Shown: in pieces, positions 34,057 to 42,429 of the stretch
How the letters are laid out: every line of letters starts with the position of its first letter
How positions within the stretch are numbered: the first letter of the stretch is position 1
From: CALMEC01 sp963777565
GTDB taxonomy: Bacteria > Actinomycetota > Thermoleophilia > Miltoncostaeales > Miltoncostaeaceae
DNA: 64,000 bases
Direction: 5' to 3'
Assembly: GCA_963777565.1 (NCBI GenBank)
Contig: CAVZQZ010000009.1
Coordinates: 434,001 to 498,000, forward strand
The notes under the pieces: generated by a model
Database searches by the model: none
Told to the model about the DNA's origin: nothing
The model's input: only the letters and a program-made list of their open reading frames with translations
Translations under genes and position numbers: made by a program

Positions 34057-35147
34057 GATTTCGCGATCACCTTGACGGAGCCGCCGACGCGCAGGAAGTC
34101 GAAGAGCCACCTGGCGGTGGTGCTCGTGTTTCGCACGCAGCCGTGGGAGGCCGGGGAGCTCGGCACCGGCGAGTACTCGTGGAACGCGATGCCCCCGTCG
34201 AACTGGATGGCCCACGGTAGCCAGGTGCGGAACGGCACCGACCACCACTTCTGGTACTTCTGCACCACCTTGAAGACGCCCACGCGAGTCGGCGTGCCGG
34301 ATGCACCGGTCGACACGTGGATGATCCGCACGACCTCGTTGTTCTCGATCGCAAGCGTGACCTGACGGTCGAGGAGCACCTCCGCCCGGCGGCCGCTGCC
34401 GGTGGTGCGGGGCGTCGGGCGCTTCGCCGTCTGAAGCCGGGCTCGCGTGAGCGGCCCGATGACCCCGTCTCGCCCGAGTCGCTCCCACTTCTGGAAGGCG
34501 ATCACCGCGGCCGTCGTCGCGGGCCCGAGCTTGCCGTCCACGTCGGCGGAGCGCAGGTAGCCAAGGTCGGCGAGGCGCTGCTGGGATGCCCGCACGGTCT
34601 TGTCGGCACCGCCGCTCGATCCGGGCGGATTCGTCGGCGGGGCGATGTCCGGGGTCTGGAGCAGCTCGATCGTGACGGGCTGGTCGGTTTGGACGCCCGG
34701 GAACAGGCCGAACACCACGCCCCCGTCGATGAGGAGCTGGACCCGCTTGACGCCCTCCGGACCGGTGAGCGTGGAGACCAGCTGCGACAGCCGCGCGAGG
34801 TCGCTCTCGGTGTCCTGCGTCCCCGCGACGAATCGGTTGCCGAGGTCGATGGTGGCGAGGTCGCCGGCCAGCGTGAGCGATCGAAGCGGCGTGGCCGACG
34901 GCACGTAGGTGCGGATGCCCTTCGCCTTCTCCGCGGCGGTCGGTCCGGCAAGCAGCGCCTGCGCGGCCTCGAGGGACGTGGTGCCGGGGCGCGCGACCTT
35001 GACGAGCTGCTCTCCCTGGACGAACCACACGTCCACCGCGGCGCCGGCCACGGCAGGCACGACGAGCGTGCCCGCGATCGCGAGCATCACCGTGACGAGC
35101 ACCCTGCGCGCGTGGCCCACGACGCCGGATCCGGTCGCCCCACCCAC
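34053..35147 (-). CDS. L,D-transpeptidase with GerMN and peptidoglycan-binding domains
   Basis: Exported 364-aa cell-wall enzyme. Order: signal peptide (VTVMLAIAGTLVVPAVAGA), a GerMN/sporulation-type domain at about 40-170 (TLAGDLATIDLGNRFVAG, RVQLLIDGG), a peptidoglycan-binding domain at about 190-250 (SQQRLADLGYLRSADVDGKL), and a YkuD catalytic domain with HEYSPVPSSPASHGCVRNTS, where SHGCVR carries the catalytic Cys and His. Such enzymes make 3-3 cross-links in peptidoglycan. GerMN combined with YkuD is an arrangement worth noting. Coupled to the solute-binding protein gene. Confidence 0.9.
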   Translation of the reverse strand: MGGATGSGVVGHARRVLVTVMLAIAGTLVVPAVAGAAVDVWFVQGEQLVKVARPGTTSLEAAQALLAGPTAAEKAKGIRTYVPSATPLRSLTLAGDLATIDLGNRFVAGTQDTESDLARLSQLVSTLTGPEGVKRVQLLIDGGVVFGLFPGVQTDQPVTIELLQTPDIAPPTNPPGSSGGADKTVRASQQRLADLGYLRSADVDGKLGPATTAAVIAFQKWERLGRDGVIGPLTRARLQTAKRPTPRTTGSGRRAEVLLDRQVTLAIENNEVVRIIHVSTGASGTPTRVGVFKVVQKYQKWWSVPFRTWLPWAIQFDGGIAFHEYSPVPSSPASHGCVRNTSTTARWLFDFLRVGGSVKVIAKS

Positions 35148-35240
35148 TGGGCGCGACCCTACCAGCCGGGACGCACGAACCGGGAGGGCTACCCGGATGT
35201 CTCCGCAGGCTCCGGCGAGCCCGTGGTACGGGCGTTGGGC

Positions 35241-35474
35241 CTACGCAGCGTCTTCGACGGGCCAGCGCATCTGGATGGTGAGCTCGACCTCGTGCTTCTT
35301 CTGGACGAGGTCGACGACCACGTCGATCGGGTCGACGACCACCGTCGGGGCGTGCCACTCGTCGTACGCCATGTCCAGCGATCCCGCCGCAATCTGGTCG
35401 GCGAGCGACCGGAGTTGGTCGGCGACCAGCGAGTGGGTCGCACGTTCCTTGATGTCAAACAGATGCCTCGTCAC
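35241..35474 (-). CDS. Amphi-Trp domain protein
   Basis: Small protein of 77 aa, MTRHLFDIKERATHSLVADQ ..., matching the amphi-Trp domain (LRSLADQIAAGSLDM helix and VELTIQMRW strand). The ATG at 35474 lies behind AGAGAGGACTGACG. Function is not known. It stands alone. Confidence 0.7.
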   Translation of the reverse strand: MTRHLFDIKERATHSLVADQLRSLADQIAAGSLDMAYDEWHAPTVVVDPIDVVVDLVQKKHEVELTIQMRWPVEDAA

Positions 35475-35614
35475 GTCAGTCCTCTCTCATGGTCCGCTCA
35501 ACCAGGCATGTGGCCTGTCATACGTATCGACGCGCCTCGCCCGACTCGATACTCCCACCCGGTCCCGAGATGTTCGACCCGCCGTGAACGTCTCCTTCGG
35601 TTTCATCGCGGCCC

Positions 35615-36799
35615 CTACCCGAGGCTGATCCGCGCGAGCGCCACGGGCGCGCGGCGCCGCTCGACCATGCCGAGCCACGCGCCGACCGCGGCGACCGCGA
35701 GCGCGACGCCGACGACGAGGGCAACCCCTCCCCATCCGGACGCTTGCCAGGCGAGGCCTGGCAGGAACGCGCCGATCGCTCCGGCGGTGTAGTAGATGCT
35801 GTAGTAGAGCGCGCTCGCGGAGCCCGGTCGCACGCCCTGCGCGCCCCCGACGCCGATCGGCGCCGCGGTCACGACCGTGAACATGCCGACGGTCACGAGC
35901 GCCAGCCCACCAACCGTTGTCGGGAGCCAGTCCGGCACGGTAAGGGCGACGCCGGCGGCAGCTGCGAGCACGCCGATCATGGCGACCTGCGCCCAGCCGA
36001 CTCGCTCCGCCCAGCGACCCGCGATCGGGGCGACGGCGCCCACGACCCAGAGGCCGAACACGAGCGATGCCGCGGTCGGCGAGAGCGAGAACGGGGCGGC
36101 CTCGAGCCTGAACCCGATGTACGAGAAGACGCCGACGAAGACGAAGAAGAGACTCGGGCCGGTCATGGCAGCGGCGATGACACGGCGGTTCGCGATGCCA
36201 CCCTCCCGCGACGCGCGCCGCACGGGTGGCGCTGGAGGCAGGCCGCGGGCCATCACCACGACGGCGGCGAGCGGAAGGACCGCCAGCATCCCGAGGGCGA
36301 CGCGCCACGAGGTAACCGAGGCCAGCAGGGCCACACCGAGCCGGCCCACCAGTCCGCCGGCGATGAGCGAGCCCATATACCACCCCATCGCCCGCGCGCC
36401 GAACGCCGGGATGAACACCTCGGACACGTACGGCAGACCCACCACGAGCAGTCCGGGAAGCACCAATCCCTGAATCGCCCGCACGCCGAGCAGCACCTCG
36501 AACGACGGCGCGAGCGCGACCGCGATCGACACGGGCACCAGCAGGCCGCTGGCCGCGATGAGGCAGGAGCGGCGGCCGACGCGATCGGAGAGCGGACCCC
36601 AGATCCAGGACCCGGCGACGACAGCGAGCACCAGCACCGAGATCGTGAGCCCGGCCCGGCTTGGCGTCACCCCGAAGGCCCGTCCGAGTTCGGGGAGGAT
36701 GCCCTGCGTCGAGTACATCGTCGCGAACATCGCGCTCGCCCCGACGAGGAATCCCGCCATGGAGCCCAGCCCGCGCGTTTCTGGTGGTTGAGCGGTCAC
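35615..36799 (-). CDS. MFS transporter
   Basis: Twelve-segment major facilitator transporter of 394 aa. The loop 2-3 motif is WGPLSDRVGRRSCLIAASGL; other marks are LSPTAASLVFGLWVVGAVAP and the middle-loop basic stretch RRASREGGIANRR. The long N-terminal part, MYSTQGILPELGRAFGV, resembles YnfM/AraJ-like drug or sugar efflux carriers. It diverges from a LysR regulator at 36867 with only 67 bp between, so it is very likely that regulator's target. Confidence 0.88.
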   Translation of the reverse strand: MTAQPPETRGLGSMAGFLVGASAMFATMYSTQGILPELGRAFGVTPSRAGLTISVLVLAVVAGSWIWGPLSDRVGRRSCLIAASGLLVPVSIAVALAPSFEVLLGVRAIQGLVLPGLLVVGLPYVSEVFIPAFGARAMGWYMGSLIAGGLVGRLGVALLASVTSWRVALGMLAVLPLAAVVVMARGLPPAPPVRRASREGGIANRRVIAAAMTGPSLFFVFVGVFSYIGFRLEAAPFSLSPTAASLVFGLWVVGAVAPIAGRWAERVGWAQVAMIGVLAAAAGVALTVPDWLPTTVGGLALVTVGMFTVVTAAPIGVGGAQGVRPGSASALYYSIYYTAGAIGAFLPGLAWQASGWGGVALVVGVALAVAAVGAWLGMVERRRAPVALARISLG

Positions 36800-36825
36800 G
36801 TTTCGTACGGTAGGGCGATCCTTTT

Positions 36826-36840
36826 CATATGTCCAATATG
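36826..36840. promoter_or_regulatory. LysR-type operator CATAT-N5-ATATG
   Basis: A perfect inverted repeat, CATAT-GTCCA-ATATG, in the 67-bp MFS/LysR divergent spacer, matching the dyad type (T-N11-A) bound by LysR regulators. An additional dyad, ACAGT-AAGACC-ACTGT (36853-36868), overlaps the LysR start codon and may give autorepression. Confidence 0.6.
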
Positions 36841-36866
36841 CCGGATCGCGCTACAGTAAGACCACT

Positions 36867-37802
36867 GTGATATCAGAACCGTTCGAGCTCAGGCATCTAC
36901 GATATTTCGTGGCGGTCGCCGAGGAACTGCACTTCGGACGCGCGGCCGCCCGCCTCGGGATTGCCCAGCCCCCGCTCAGCCAGCAGATCAAGCGGCTCGA
37001 AGCGCGCCTCGGCGTGGAGCTGTTTCGCCGCACCCGCCGCAGCGTCGAGCTGACCGACAGCGGTGCCGCACTGCTGCCCGCCGCCCGCGACCTCCTCGCT
37101 CAGGCGGCCCGGGTGGAGCAGACGGTGCGCCGCAGCGCGACGGGCACGACGGGCACCATCCAGATGGGGTTCGTCGGCTCGGCCGCCCACGAGCTCCTCC
37201 CCATGCTCCTGCGACGGTTCCGCGAGCGGTATCCCGACGCGTCGGTCGTCCCATCAGAGCTGTCGACCACTGAGCAGATCACCGCAATCACCCGCGGTGC
37301 GCTCGACGCGGGGCTCGTTCGGCTGCCGGTCGAGTCAGCCGAGGTCGCCACGCTGCGGCTCCTCGAAGAGCCGCTCGTCATCGCGCTCCCCGACTTCCAC
37401 CGGCTCGCGAATCGGCGGCGGCTGCCGCTCGCCGCGCTCTCCGACGAGCCGTTCGTCATGTGGGGCCGCCCGCTCAACCCCCCCTTCCACGACGAGGTCA
37501 TCTCGGCCTGCCACGACGCGGGTTTCAGCCCGAACGTCGTCCAGGAGGCGGGCGAGATCCCGACGATCGTGAGCCTGGTCGCCGCCGGCCTCGGCGTCTC
37601 GCTTGTGCCGGCGTCGATGGAGCAGGTGCGAAGTGACGGGGTGGTCTACGTGCCGGTGCAGGGCGCTGGCGTCAGGATCGCGCTCGCGCTGGCCTGGCGG
37701 CGCGAGCACCCGTCGGCGCTGGTGCGCAATCTCGTGGCGGTGGCACGGGAGACCTGGCCCAACCGGCGTGCGAGGACGCCGGCCGGACGCGAGCGAAACT
37801 AG
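36867..37802 (+). CDS. LysR-family transcriptional regulator
   Basis: A 311-aa regulator: helix-turn-helix FELRHLRYFVAVAEELHFGR with LGIAQPPLSQQIKRLEARLG, then a periplasmic-binding-like effector domain (TGTIQMGFVGSAAHELLPML; VPASMEQVRSDGVVYVPVQG). The start is the GTG at 36867, within the second dyad, without a ribosome-binding site, so translation may begin on a near-leaderless message. It probably controls the divergent MFS gene. Its stop overlaps head-on with that of msrA (CTAG). Confidence 0.9.
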   Translation: MISEPFELRHLRYFVAVAEELHFGRAAARLGIAQPPLSQQIKRLEARLGVELFRRTRRSVELTDSGAALLPAARDLLAQAARVEQTVRRSATGTTGTIQMGFVGSAAHELLPMLLRRFRERYPDASVVPSELSTTEQITAITRGALDAGLVRLPVESAEVATLRLLEEPLVIALPDFHRLANRRRLPLAALSDEPFVMWGRPLNPPFHDEVISACHDAGFSPNVVQEAGEIPTIVSLVAAGLGVSLVPASMEQVRSDGVVYVPVQGAGVRIALALAWRREHPSALVRNLVAVARETWPNRRARTPAGRERN

Positions 37803-38457
37803 TCGCCGACCGCGACGCCGATCGGGCACGTCACGCCGGTGCCCCCGAGGCCGCAGTAGCCGTTGGGGTTCCGCGCGAGGTACTGCTGGTGGTACTCCTC
37901 CGCGTAGTAGAAGGGGCCCGCGGGTGCGATCTCGGTCGTGATCCCGTCGAAGCCGGCCGCGGCGAGCCGCTCTCCGAACATCGTGGCGGAGCGCTCGGCG
38001 ACGGCAAGCTGGGCGTCGGAAGTGGTGTAGATCGCCGAGCGGTACTGGGTGCCCACGTCGTTGCCCTGGCGCATCCCCTGGGTGGGGTCGTGACCCTCCC
38101 AGAACACCCGCAGGAGCTCCTCGTAGGTGACCTGAGCGGGGTCGTAGGCCACGAGCACGGCCTCGGTGTGACCGGTCCGCCCACCGCAGACCTCCTCGTA
38201 GGTGGGATTCGGGGTCGCCCCGCCGGCGTAGCCGACGGCCGTCGTGTACACGCCGGGTGTCTTCCAGAAGAGTCGCTCCGCGCCCCAGAAGCACCCGAGG
38301 CCGAACACCGCGGTCTCGATGCCGGGGGGAACGGGGGCTCCAGCGGCGTGTCCAGCACGAGGTGGCGCGCCGGCACGGGCATCCGCTGCGGCCGGCCCGG
38401 GTGGGAGTCCTCGGGCGCCGGGATACGGGTCTTGTATCGGCTGAACAACGACGGCAT
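37799..38457 (-). CDS. msrA: Peptide-methionine (S)-S-oxide reductase, one frameshift
   Basis: MsrA reduces methionine-S-sulfoxide in proteins. The N-terminal part from the ATG at 38457 is MPSLFSRYKTRIPAPEDSHP with VPARHLVLDTPLEPPF, the usual actinobacterial start, then the frame is lost in a run of six C's (38324-38329 on the plus strand as G's); adding one C restores PPGIETAVFGLGCFWGAERL, the active-site Cys in GCFWGAE. The rest (RTGHTEAV, YRSAIYT, EYHQQYLARNPNGYCGLGGT) is intact. One homopolymer base decides the matter, so I treat the gene as probably functional with a sequence error. Confidence 0.85.
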
Positions 38458-38568
38458 GGTTGGCTCCTTCGCGGGGATCTGCGGACAGGATAGGCCGCAT
38501 CGCGATGCGACGTCCGAAGAATGGTTCCTCGTTCTTACCGAAGTGTTACACCGGCGTATGCTGGCTCG

Positions 38569-39906
38569 GTGCAGGGTCTCGAGGCATCAATCCACGAGAT
38601 CGGGCGATCCCTCTCCGCCGCCTATCCCCCTGCGATCCGCCATCCGGGCCGGTCTGTCGACCAGCGCCTCATGCAGATGGTGGCCGACCGTCCCGACGTG
38701 CAGGCCGCGCTGTTTCGCTTCGTCGACGCGACGCCGGCATGCCGTACGCCGGAGGAGCTCACCGACCACCTCACTGCGCTGCTCGAGGAGGTGGAGGACC
38801 CGCCGCCGCTCCTCAAGGCCCCCGAGACGCTTGGGCGGAGCCGTATCGGCGAGCGACTGGTCGGGAGCGTCGCCGCGGCGGGCGTCCGCCATCTCGCCCA
38901 GCGGTTCATCGTCGGGGAATCGCCGAGCGCGGCGCTCGGACATCTCGAGCGCCTCTGGCGTGACGGCGCGGGAGCGTCGCTCGATCTGCTCGGCGAGGCC
39001 ACCGTCACGCAGGACGAGGCGGACCACTACGCCGCGCGGTGCACCGACGCGATCGACACCCTCGCGGCCGCGGTCGGAACGTGGCCCCCGCGACCGGTGC
39101 TCGAGGGCGACTCGGCCGGGCCGATCCCCCGGGCAAACGTGTCCGTCAAGATCTCCGCCCTGACTCCCCTCATCCGACCCGCCGCCCCCGAGCTCGGCGC
39201 CGAGGATGCCGCCCGGCGCCTGGTCCCGCTTCTGCGACGGGCGCGCGATGCGGGCGTGCACCTCCACATCGACATGGAGTCGGTCGACACGCTGGAGACC
39301 ACGCTGCACCTCGTGCTCGACCTGCTCGCCGACTCGGAGTTCCGCGCCGGCCCCTCGGCGGGCGTCGTGATGCAGGCCTACCTGCGGGAGTCGCCGGCGA
39401 TCGTCGATCGCGTGCTCGACTGGGTGCGAGCGAACGCGCGGGGCGTTCCCCTGACGATCCGGCTGGTGAAGGGCGCCTACTGGGACCACGAGGTCGCCGA
39501 GGCGCGCCAGCGCGGCTGGAGCCCCCCGGTCTTCACGGACAAGGCCGACAGCGACCGCAACTTCGAGGCGCTCACGCGCACCCTCATCGACGCGCAGCCG
39601 CTCGTGCGACTGGCGATCGCATCCCACAACCTGCGGTCGGTGTCGCACGCGATCGCCTACAACCGGCTGTTCGGGAAGGGCGACGACCGCGACATCGAGG
39701 TGCAGCTGCTGCAGGGCCTCGGCGACGATCTGCGGGACGCGCTCGCCGTCCACCGGATACGCACCCGCGTGTACTGCCCCGTCGGCGACCTGGTGATGGG
39801 CATGGCCTACCTCGTCCGACGGCTCCTCGAGAACACCGCCAGCACCTCGTTCTTGTCGGCGCACGGCCGTGGCGTCCCGATCGAGCAGCTGCTCGCGGCG
39901 CCGTGA
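38569..39906 (+). CDS. Proline dehydrogenase
   Basis: FAD-dependent proline dehydrogenase (PRODH domain of PutA), oxidising proline to pyrroline-5-carboxylate. At 445 aa it is longer than monofunctional PRODH (~300 aa) and keeps an N-terminal arm of the bifunctional type. Key segments: ANVSVKISALTPLIRPAAPE, HIDMESVDTLETTLHLVLDL, IRLVKGAYWDHEVAEARQRG, and LAIASHNLRSVSHAIAYNRL. The GTG at 38569 is preferred; the frame is open from 38521. It overlaps the next gene by four bases (GTGA), so the two proline-catabolic enzymes are translated together as a split PutA. Confidence 0.9.
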   Translation: MQGLEASIHEIGRSLSAAYPPAIRHPGRSVDQRLMQMVADRPDVQAALFRFVDATPACRTPEELTDHLTALLEEVEDPPPLLKAPETLGRSRIGERLVGSVAAAGVRHLAQRFIVGESPSAALGHLERLWRDGAGASLDLLGEATVTQDEADHYAARCTDAIDTLAAAVGTWPPRPVLEGDSAGPIPRANVSVKISALTPLIRPAAPELGAEDAARRLVPLLRRARDAGVHLHIDMESVDTLETTLHLVLDLLADSEFRAGPSAGVVMQAYLRESPAIVDRVLDWVRANARGVPLTIRLVKGAYWDHEVAEARQRGWSPPVFTDKADSDRNFEALTRTLIDAQPLVRLAIASHNLRSVSHAIAYNRLFGKGDDRDIEVQLLQGLGDDLRDALAVHRIRTRVYCPVGDLVMGMAYLVRRLLENTASTSFLSAHGRGVPIEQLLAAP

Positions 39907-41465
39907 ACGCCTTCGCCAACGAGCCGATCCTCGAGCTTCGCCGCCAGCCGAACCGCTCGGCGCTGGTCGACGCCCTTCGCGAACTGGACGCCGGGCCTCC
40001 GCTCAGGGTGCCCGTGCTCGTCGGCGACGGCGTAGGAGCCCACACGGGCATCGACTCCACCGATCCCGGGTCACCCCGGCGGCTCGTCGCGACCGCCGGA
40101 GTCGCCACCGCGGCCGACGTCGCAGCCGCGGTCGACCGCGCCCGGGTGGGTCAGCCCGGGTGGGCCGCGAAGGCCCCGGCCGACCGGGCCGACGCCCTCC
40201 ACCGCGCCGCGCAGGTTCTTCGCATGGATCGCCTCGCGCTCGCGGCGCTCCAGGTGCGCGAATGTGGCAAGCCGTGGGCGGAGGCCGACGCGGACGTCTG
40301 CGAGGCGATCGACCACCTGGAGTACGCGGCCGGGCAGGCCCTCGAACTGTCACGCGGCCGGGACTTGCTGCAACTCCCTGGCGAGCGCAACACGCTGCGC
40401 TACCGCCCGCGCGGTGTGGTGGCGGCGATCGGACCGTGGAACTTCCCGCTCGCGATCCCGGCCGGGCTGGTCGCAACCGGACTCGCCACGGGCAATGCCG
40501 TGATCCTGAAGCCGGCCGAGCAGGCGCCGGCGTCCGGGTTCCGGCTGGTCGAGGCGCTGCGGCGGGGTGGGGTGCCGCCCGACGTCATCCAGCTCCTTCC
40601 AGGCGAGGGCGAGACGGGCGCGGCGCTCGTGGCGCATCCCGGCGTCCACACCATCGCGTTCACGGGTTCGGAGGCCGTGGGCCTCGCGATCATCCGCGCG
40701 GCCGCCGAGACGCCCGACGGTCAGCGCCACGTGAAGCGCGTGGTGGCGGAGATGGGCGGGAAGAACGCGATCATCGTCGATTCGGACGCGGATCTGGACC
40801 AGGTCGTGCCGGATGTGCTGCGCTCGGCGTTCGCCTTCGCCGGCCAGAAGTGCTCCGCCGCCGCGCGGGTGCTGGCCCACGAGGCGGTGGCGGAGACGCT
40901 GCTCGGACGGCTGCGCGGCGCGGTGGAGGCCCTGCGGGTCGGGCAGGCGGAGGACTTCGCGACGGATGTTCCGCCCGTCATCGAGCGCGAGGCCCAGCTG
41001 CGCATCCTCGAGGCGATCGCGACGGGGGCGCGGGAGGGCAGGATCGGCGCGCAGCAATCCGATATCCCGTCGGAGGGGTGGTTCTGCCCGCCGACGATCG
41101 TGACGGACCTGCCGGCGGGGTCGCAGGTGAGCGAGGAGGAGATCTTCGGGCCGGTGCTGACGCTCGAGCCGGTGCGGAGCGTCGACGCGGCCCTCGACGT
41201 GGTCGACGCCTCCCGGTATGCCCTGACCGGCGGGATCTTCAGCCGCAACCCGCGGGTGATCGACGCCGTCGTGAGCCGCTCCCCGGTGGGCAACCTCTAC
41301 ATCAATCGCGCGATCACGGGCGCGATCGTCGCTCGGCAGCCGTTCGGCGGGAACCGCCGCTCGGGCATCGGCGCAAAGGTCGGCGGCCCCGACTACGTCC
41401 TGCAGTTCGTGGAACCCCAGGTGGTGAGCGAGAACACGATGCGCCACGGCCTGGTGGTCGAGTAG
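39903..41465 (+). CDS. L-glutamate gamma-semialdehyde (P5C) dehydrogenase
   Basis: NAD+-dependent aldehyde dehydrogenase of 520 aa converting glutamate-5-semialdehyde to glutamate, second step of proline use. NAD site GPWNFPLAIPAGLVATGLAT around residue 178; catalytic Glu at about 283 (VVAEMGGKNAIIVDS); catalytic Cys at about 317 (FAGQKCSAAARV); C-terminal EEEIFGPVLTLEPVRS and FGGNRRSGIGAKVGGPDYVL. The start GTG at 39903 overlaps the PRODH stop. The frame is open much further upstream, but that is within PRODH. The substrate is supported by its coupling to PRODH. Confidence 0.92.
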   Translation: MNAFANEPILELRRQPNRSALVDALRELDAGPPLRVPVLVGDGVGAHTGIDSTDPGSPRRLVATAGVATAADVAAAVDRARVGQPGWAAKAPADRADALHRAAQVLRMDRLALAALQVRECGKPWAEADADVCEAIDHLEYAAGQALELSRGRDLLQLPGERNTLRYRPRGVVAAIGPWNFPLAIPAGLVATGLATGNAVILKPAEQAPASGFRLVEALRRGGVPPDVIQLLPGEGETGAALVAHPGVHTIAFTGSEAVGLAIIRAAAETPDGQRHVKRVVAEMGGKNAIIVDSDADLDQVVPDVLRSAFAFAGQKCSAAARVLAHEAVAETLLGRLRGAVEALRVGQAEDFATDVPPVIEREAQLRILEAIATGAREGRIGAQQSDIPSEGWFCPPTIVTDLPAGSQVSEEEIFGPVLTLEPVRSVDAALDVVDASRYALTGGIFSRNPRVIDAVVSRSPVGNLYINRAITGAIVARQPFGGNRRSGIGAKVGGPDYVLQFVEPQVVSENTMRHGLVVE

Positions 41466-41485
41466 CCCGGCCCGTCCGCTGTGGT

Positions 41486-41616
41486 CCCGGGCATTAACAG
41501 TTGTCACAAACGCCGAAACGCGTCCCGGGCGTTAACAATCCCGCGACGACCAACTGTTAACGCCCGGGCCGGACAATCGGCGTTCGCGGGAATCACGGTG
41601 CGGGCTTAACAATCGG
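41486..41616. repeat. Four-copy CCCGGGCGTTAACA repeat cluster / leader
   Basis: Four copies of a unit around GTTAAC or TTAAC: 41486-41503 (plus), 41524-41540 (plus), 41551-41568 (minus) and a degenerate 41600-41616 (plus). Copy 3 can pair with copy 1 over 17 of 18 bases or with copy 2 over 14 of 14, so two mutually exclusive hairpins are possible, ahead of the gene at 41686. Alternatively the copies are binding sites of a repressor or replication-type protein. Confidence 0.65.
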
Positions 41617-41685
41617 AGGTGCCAGAGCGTTTGGCTGGGGCGCCCGGCGGGAACGCATCGGGCAACCGCCGAAGGGAGCCACGTC

Positions 41686-42030
41686 ATGCCGATCGCCGGT
41701 GTGAAGAAGGGATCGAAACGCGACCGCCAATACGGGCACATCAAGGACAGCCTCCTCGAGCGGGGCGCGTCCGAGGACCGGGCCGAGGAGATTGCGGCGC
41801 GCACCGTCAACAAGGAACGCGCCCGGCACGGGGAATCGCGTACCGCGTCACGGACGTCGACCGATGACATCTCGTCCGGGCGGCGAGGAGGACTGCGAAG
41901 CGGCACCAACCGCGCAAAGGGGCGTACCCGCGACCAGCTCTACGCCGAGGCGAAGCGGCTCAACATCCCCGGCCGCTCGAAGATGGCGAAGGCCGAGTTG
42001 GAGCGGGCGGTCGACCGCCACCGACGCTGA
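41686..42030 (+). CDS. 'Plasmid stabilization' family small basic protein with Rho-N-like end
   Basis: Basic protein of 114 aa. The first half, RQYGHIKDSLLERGASEDRA followed by EEIAARTVNKERARHGE, and the second half, RTRDQLYAEAKRLNIPGRSK with MAKAELERAVDRH (a SAP/Rho-N-like helix pair), match small proteins annotated in many Actinobacteria as plasmid stabilization protein; actual function is unproven and the name should be treated as a label. It begins with GGGAG six bases before the ATG. The leader carries the repeat cluster; a strong terminator follows. Confidence 0.75.
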   Translation: MPIAGVKKGSKRDRQYGHIKDSLLERGASEDRAEEIAARTVNKERARHGESRTASRTSTDDISSGRRGGLRSGTNRAKGRTRDQLYAEAKRLNIPGRSKMAKAELERAVDRHRR

Positions 42031-42038
42031 CTCGCGGG

Positions 42039-42069
42039 ATGGGGACGGGGCGCAAAGGCCCCGCCCCAT
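42039..42069. terminator. Bidirectional hairpin terminator
   Basis: ATGGGG-A-CGGGGC, loop GCAAAG, GCCCCG-CCCCAT: a 12-bp stem with one bulged A. It lies between the convergent genes ending at 42030 and 42080, so it can end both transcripts. Confidence 0.75.
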
Positions 42070-42079
42070 GCCTCGGTCG

Positions 42080-42415
42080 CTAGCGCAGCCGCTCGTCGGC
42101 GAACACCTGATAGCGCTCCACCACGACGCGCCGTCCGGCACCCTCGGCCGGTGAGAGGGCGTCGAGCGCGCCGTCGACCGCGGCGAGGTCGTCGGCGGTC
42201 TCGGCGAACACGAGATCCAGGATGACGCCGTCGGATGCGTTCGCGAGCGCGACCACCCGGGTCGTGCGGTCCGCGAGCGTCCGGAACGCCTCCGCGGGCA
42301 TCCCATCGGGAACGCGACCCGATCGGGCAGCATCCAGTGCAGCGTGCAACTCGTCAGCCTGGCGCTCGACGCCGCCGGGCTCAACGCCTTCGAAGCGGGC
42401 GATACGGACGTACAT
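42080..42415 (-). CDS. Hypothetical protein with ABM-like fold
   Basis: An 111-aa protein, MYVRIARFEGVEPGGVERQA ..., whose pattern (beta strand, long helix, ASDGVILDLVFAETADDLAA, then RRVVVERYQVF) recalls small antibiotic-biosynthesis-monooxygenase-like dimeric alpha/beta barrels. I do not assign a function. The ATG at 42415 is likely; an ATG at 42430 would overlap the cupin gene's stop. It shares a strand with the cupin gene directly upstream and is likely in one transcript. Confidence 0.65.
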   Translation of the reverse strand: MYVRIARFEGVEPGGVERQADELHAALDAARSGRVPDGMPAEAFRTLADRTTRVVALANASDGVILDLVFAETADDLAAVDGALDALSPAEGAGRRVVVERYQVFADERLR

Positions 42416-42429
42416 CGTCGCTCCTCCCA

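Noticed and set aside
41486..41616. CRISPR array
   Set aside because: Only four units, one inverted and one degenerate, with irregular spacing and no cas genes in the window.
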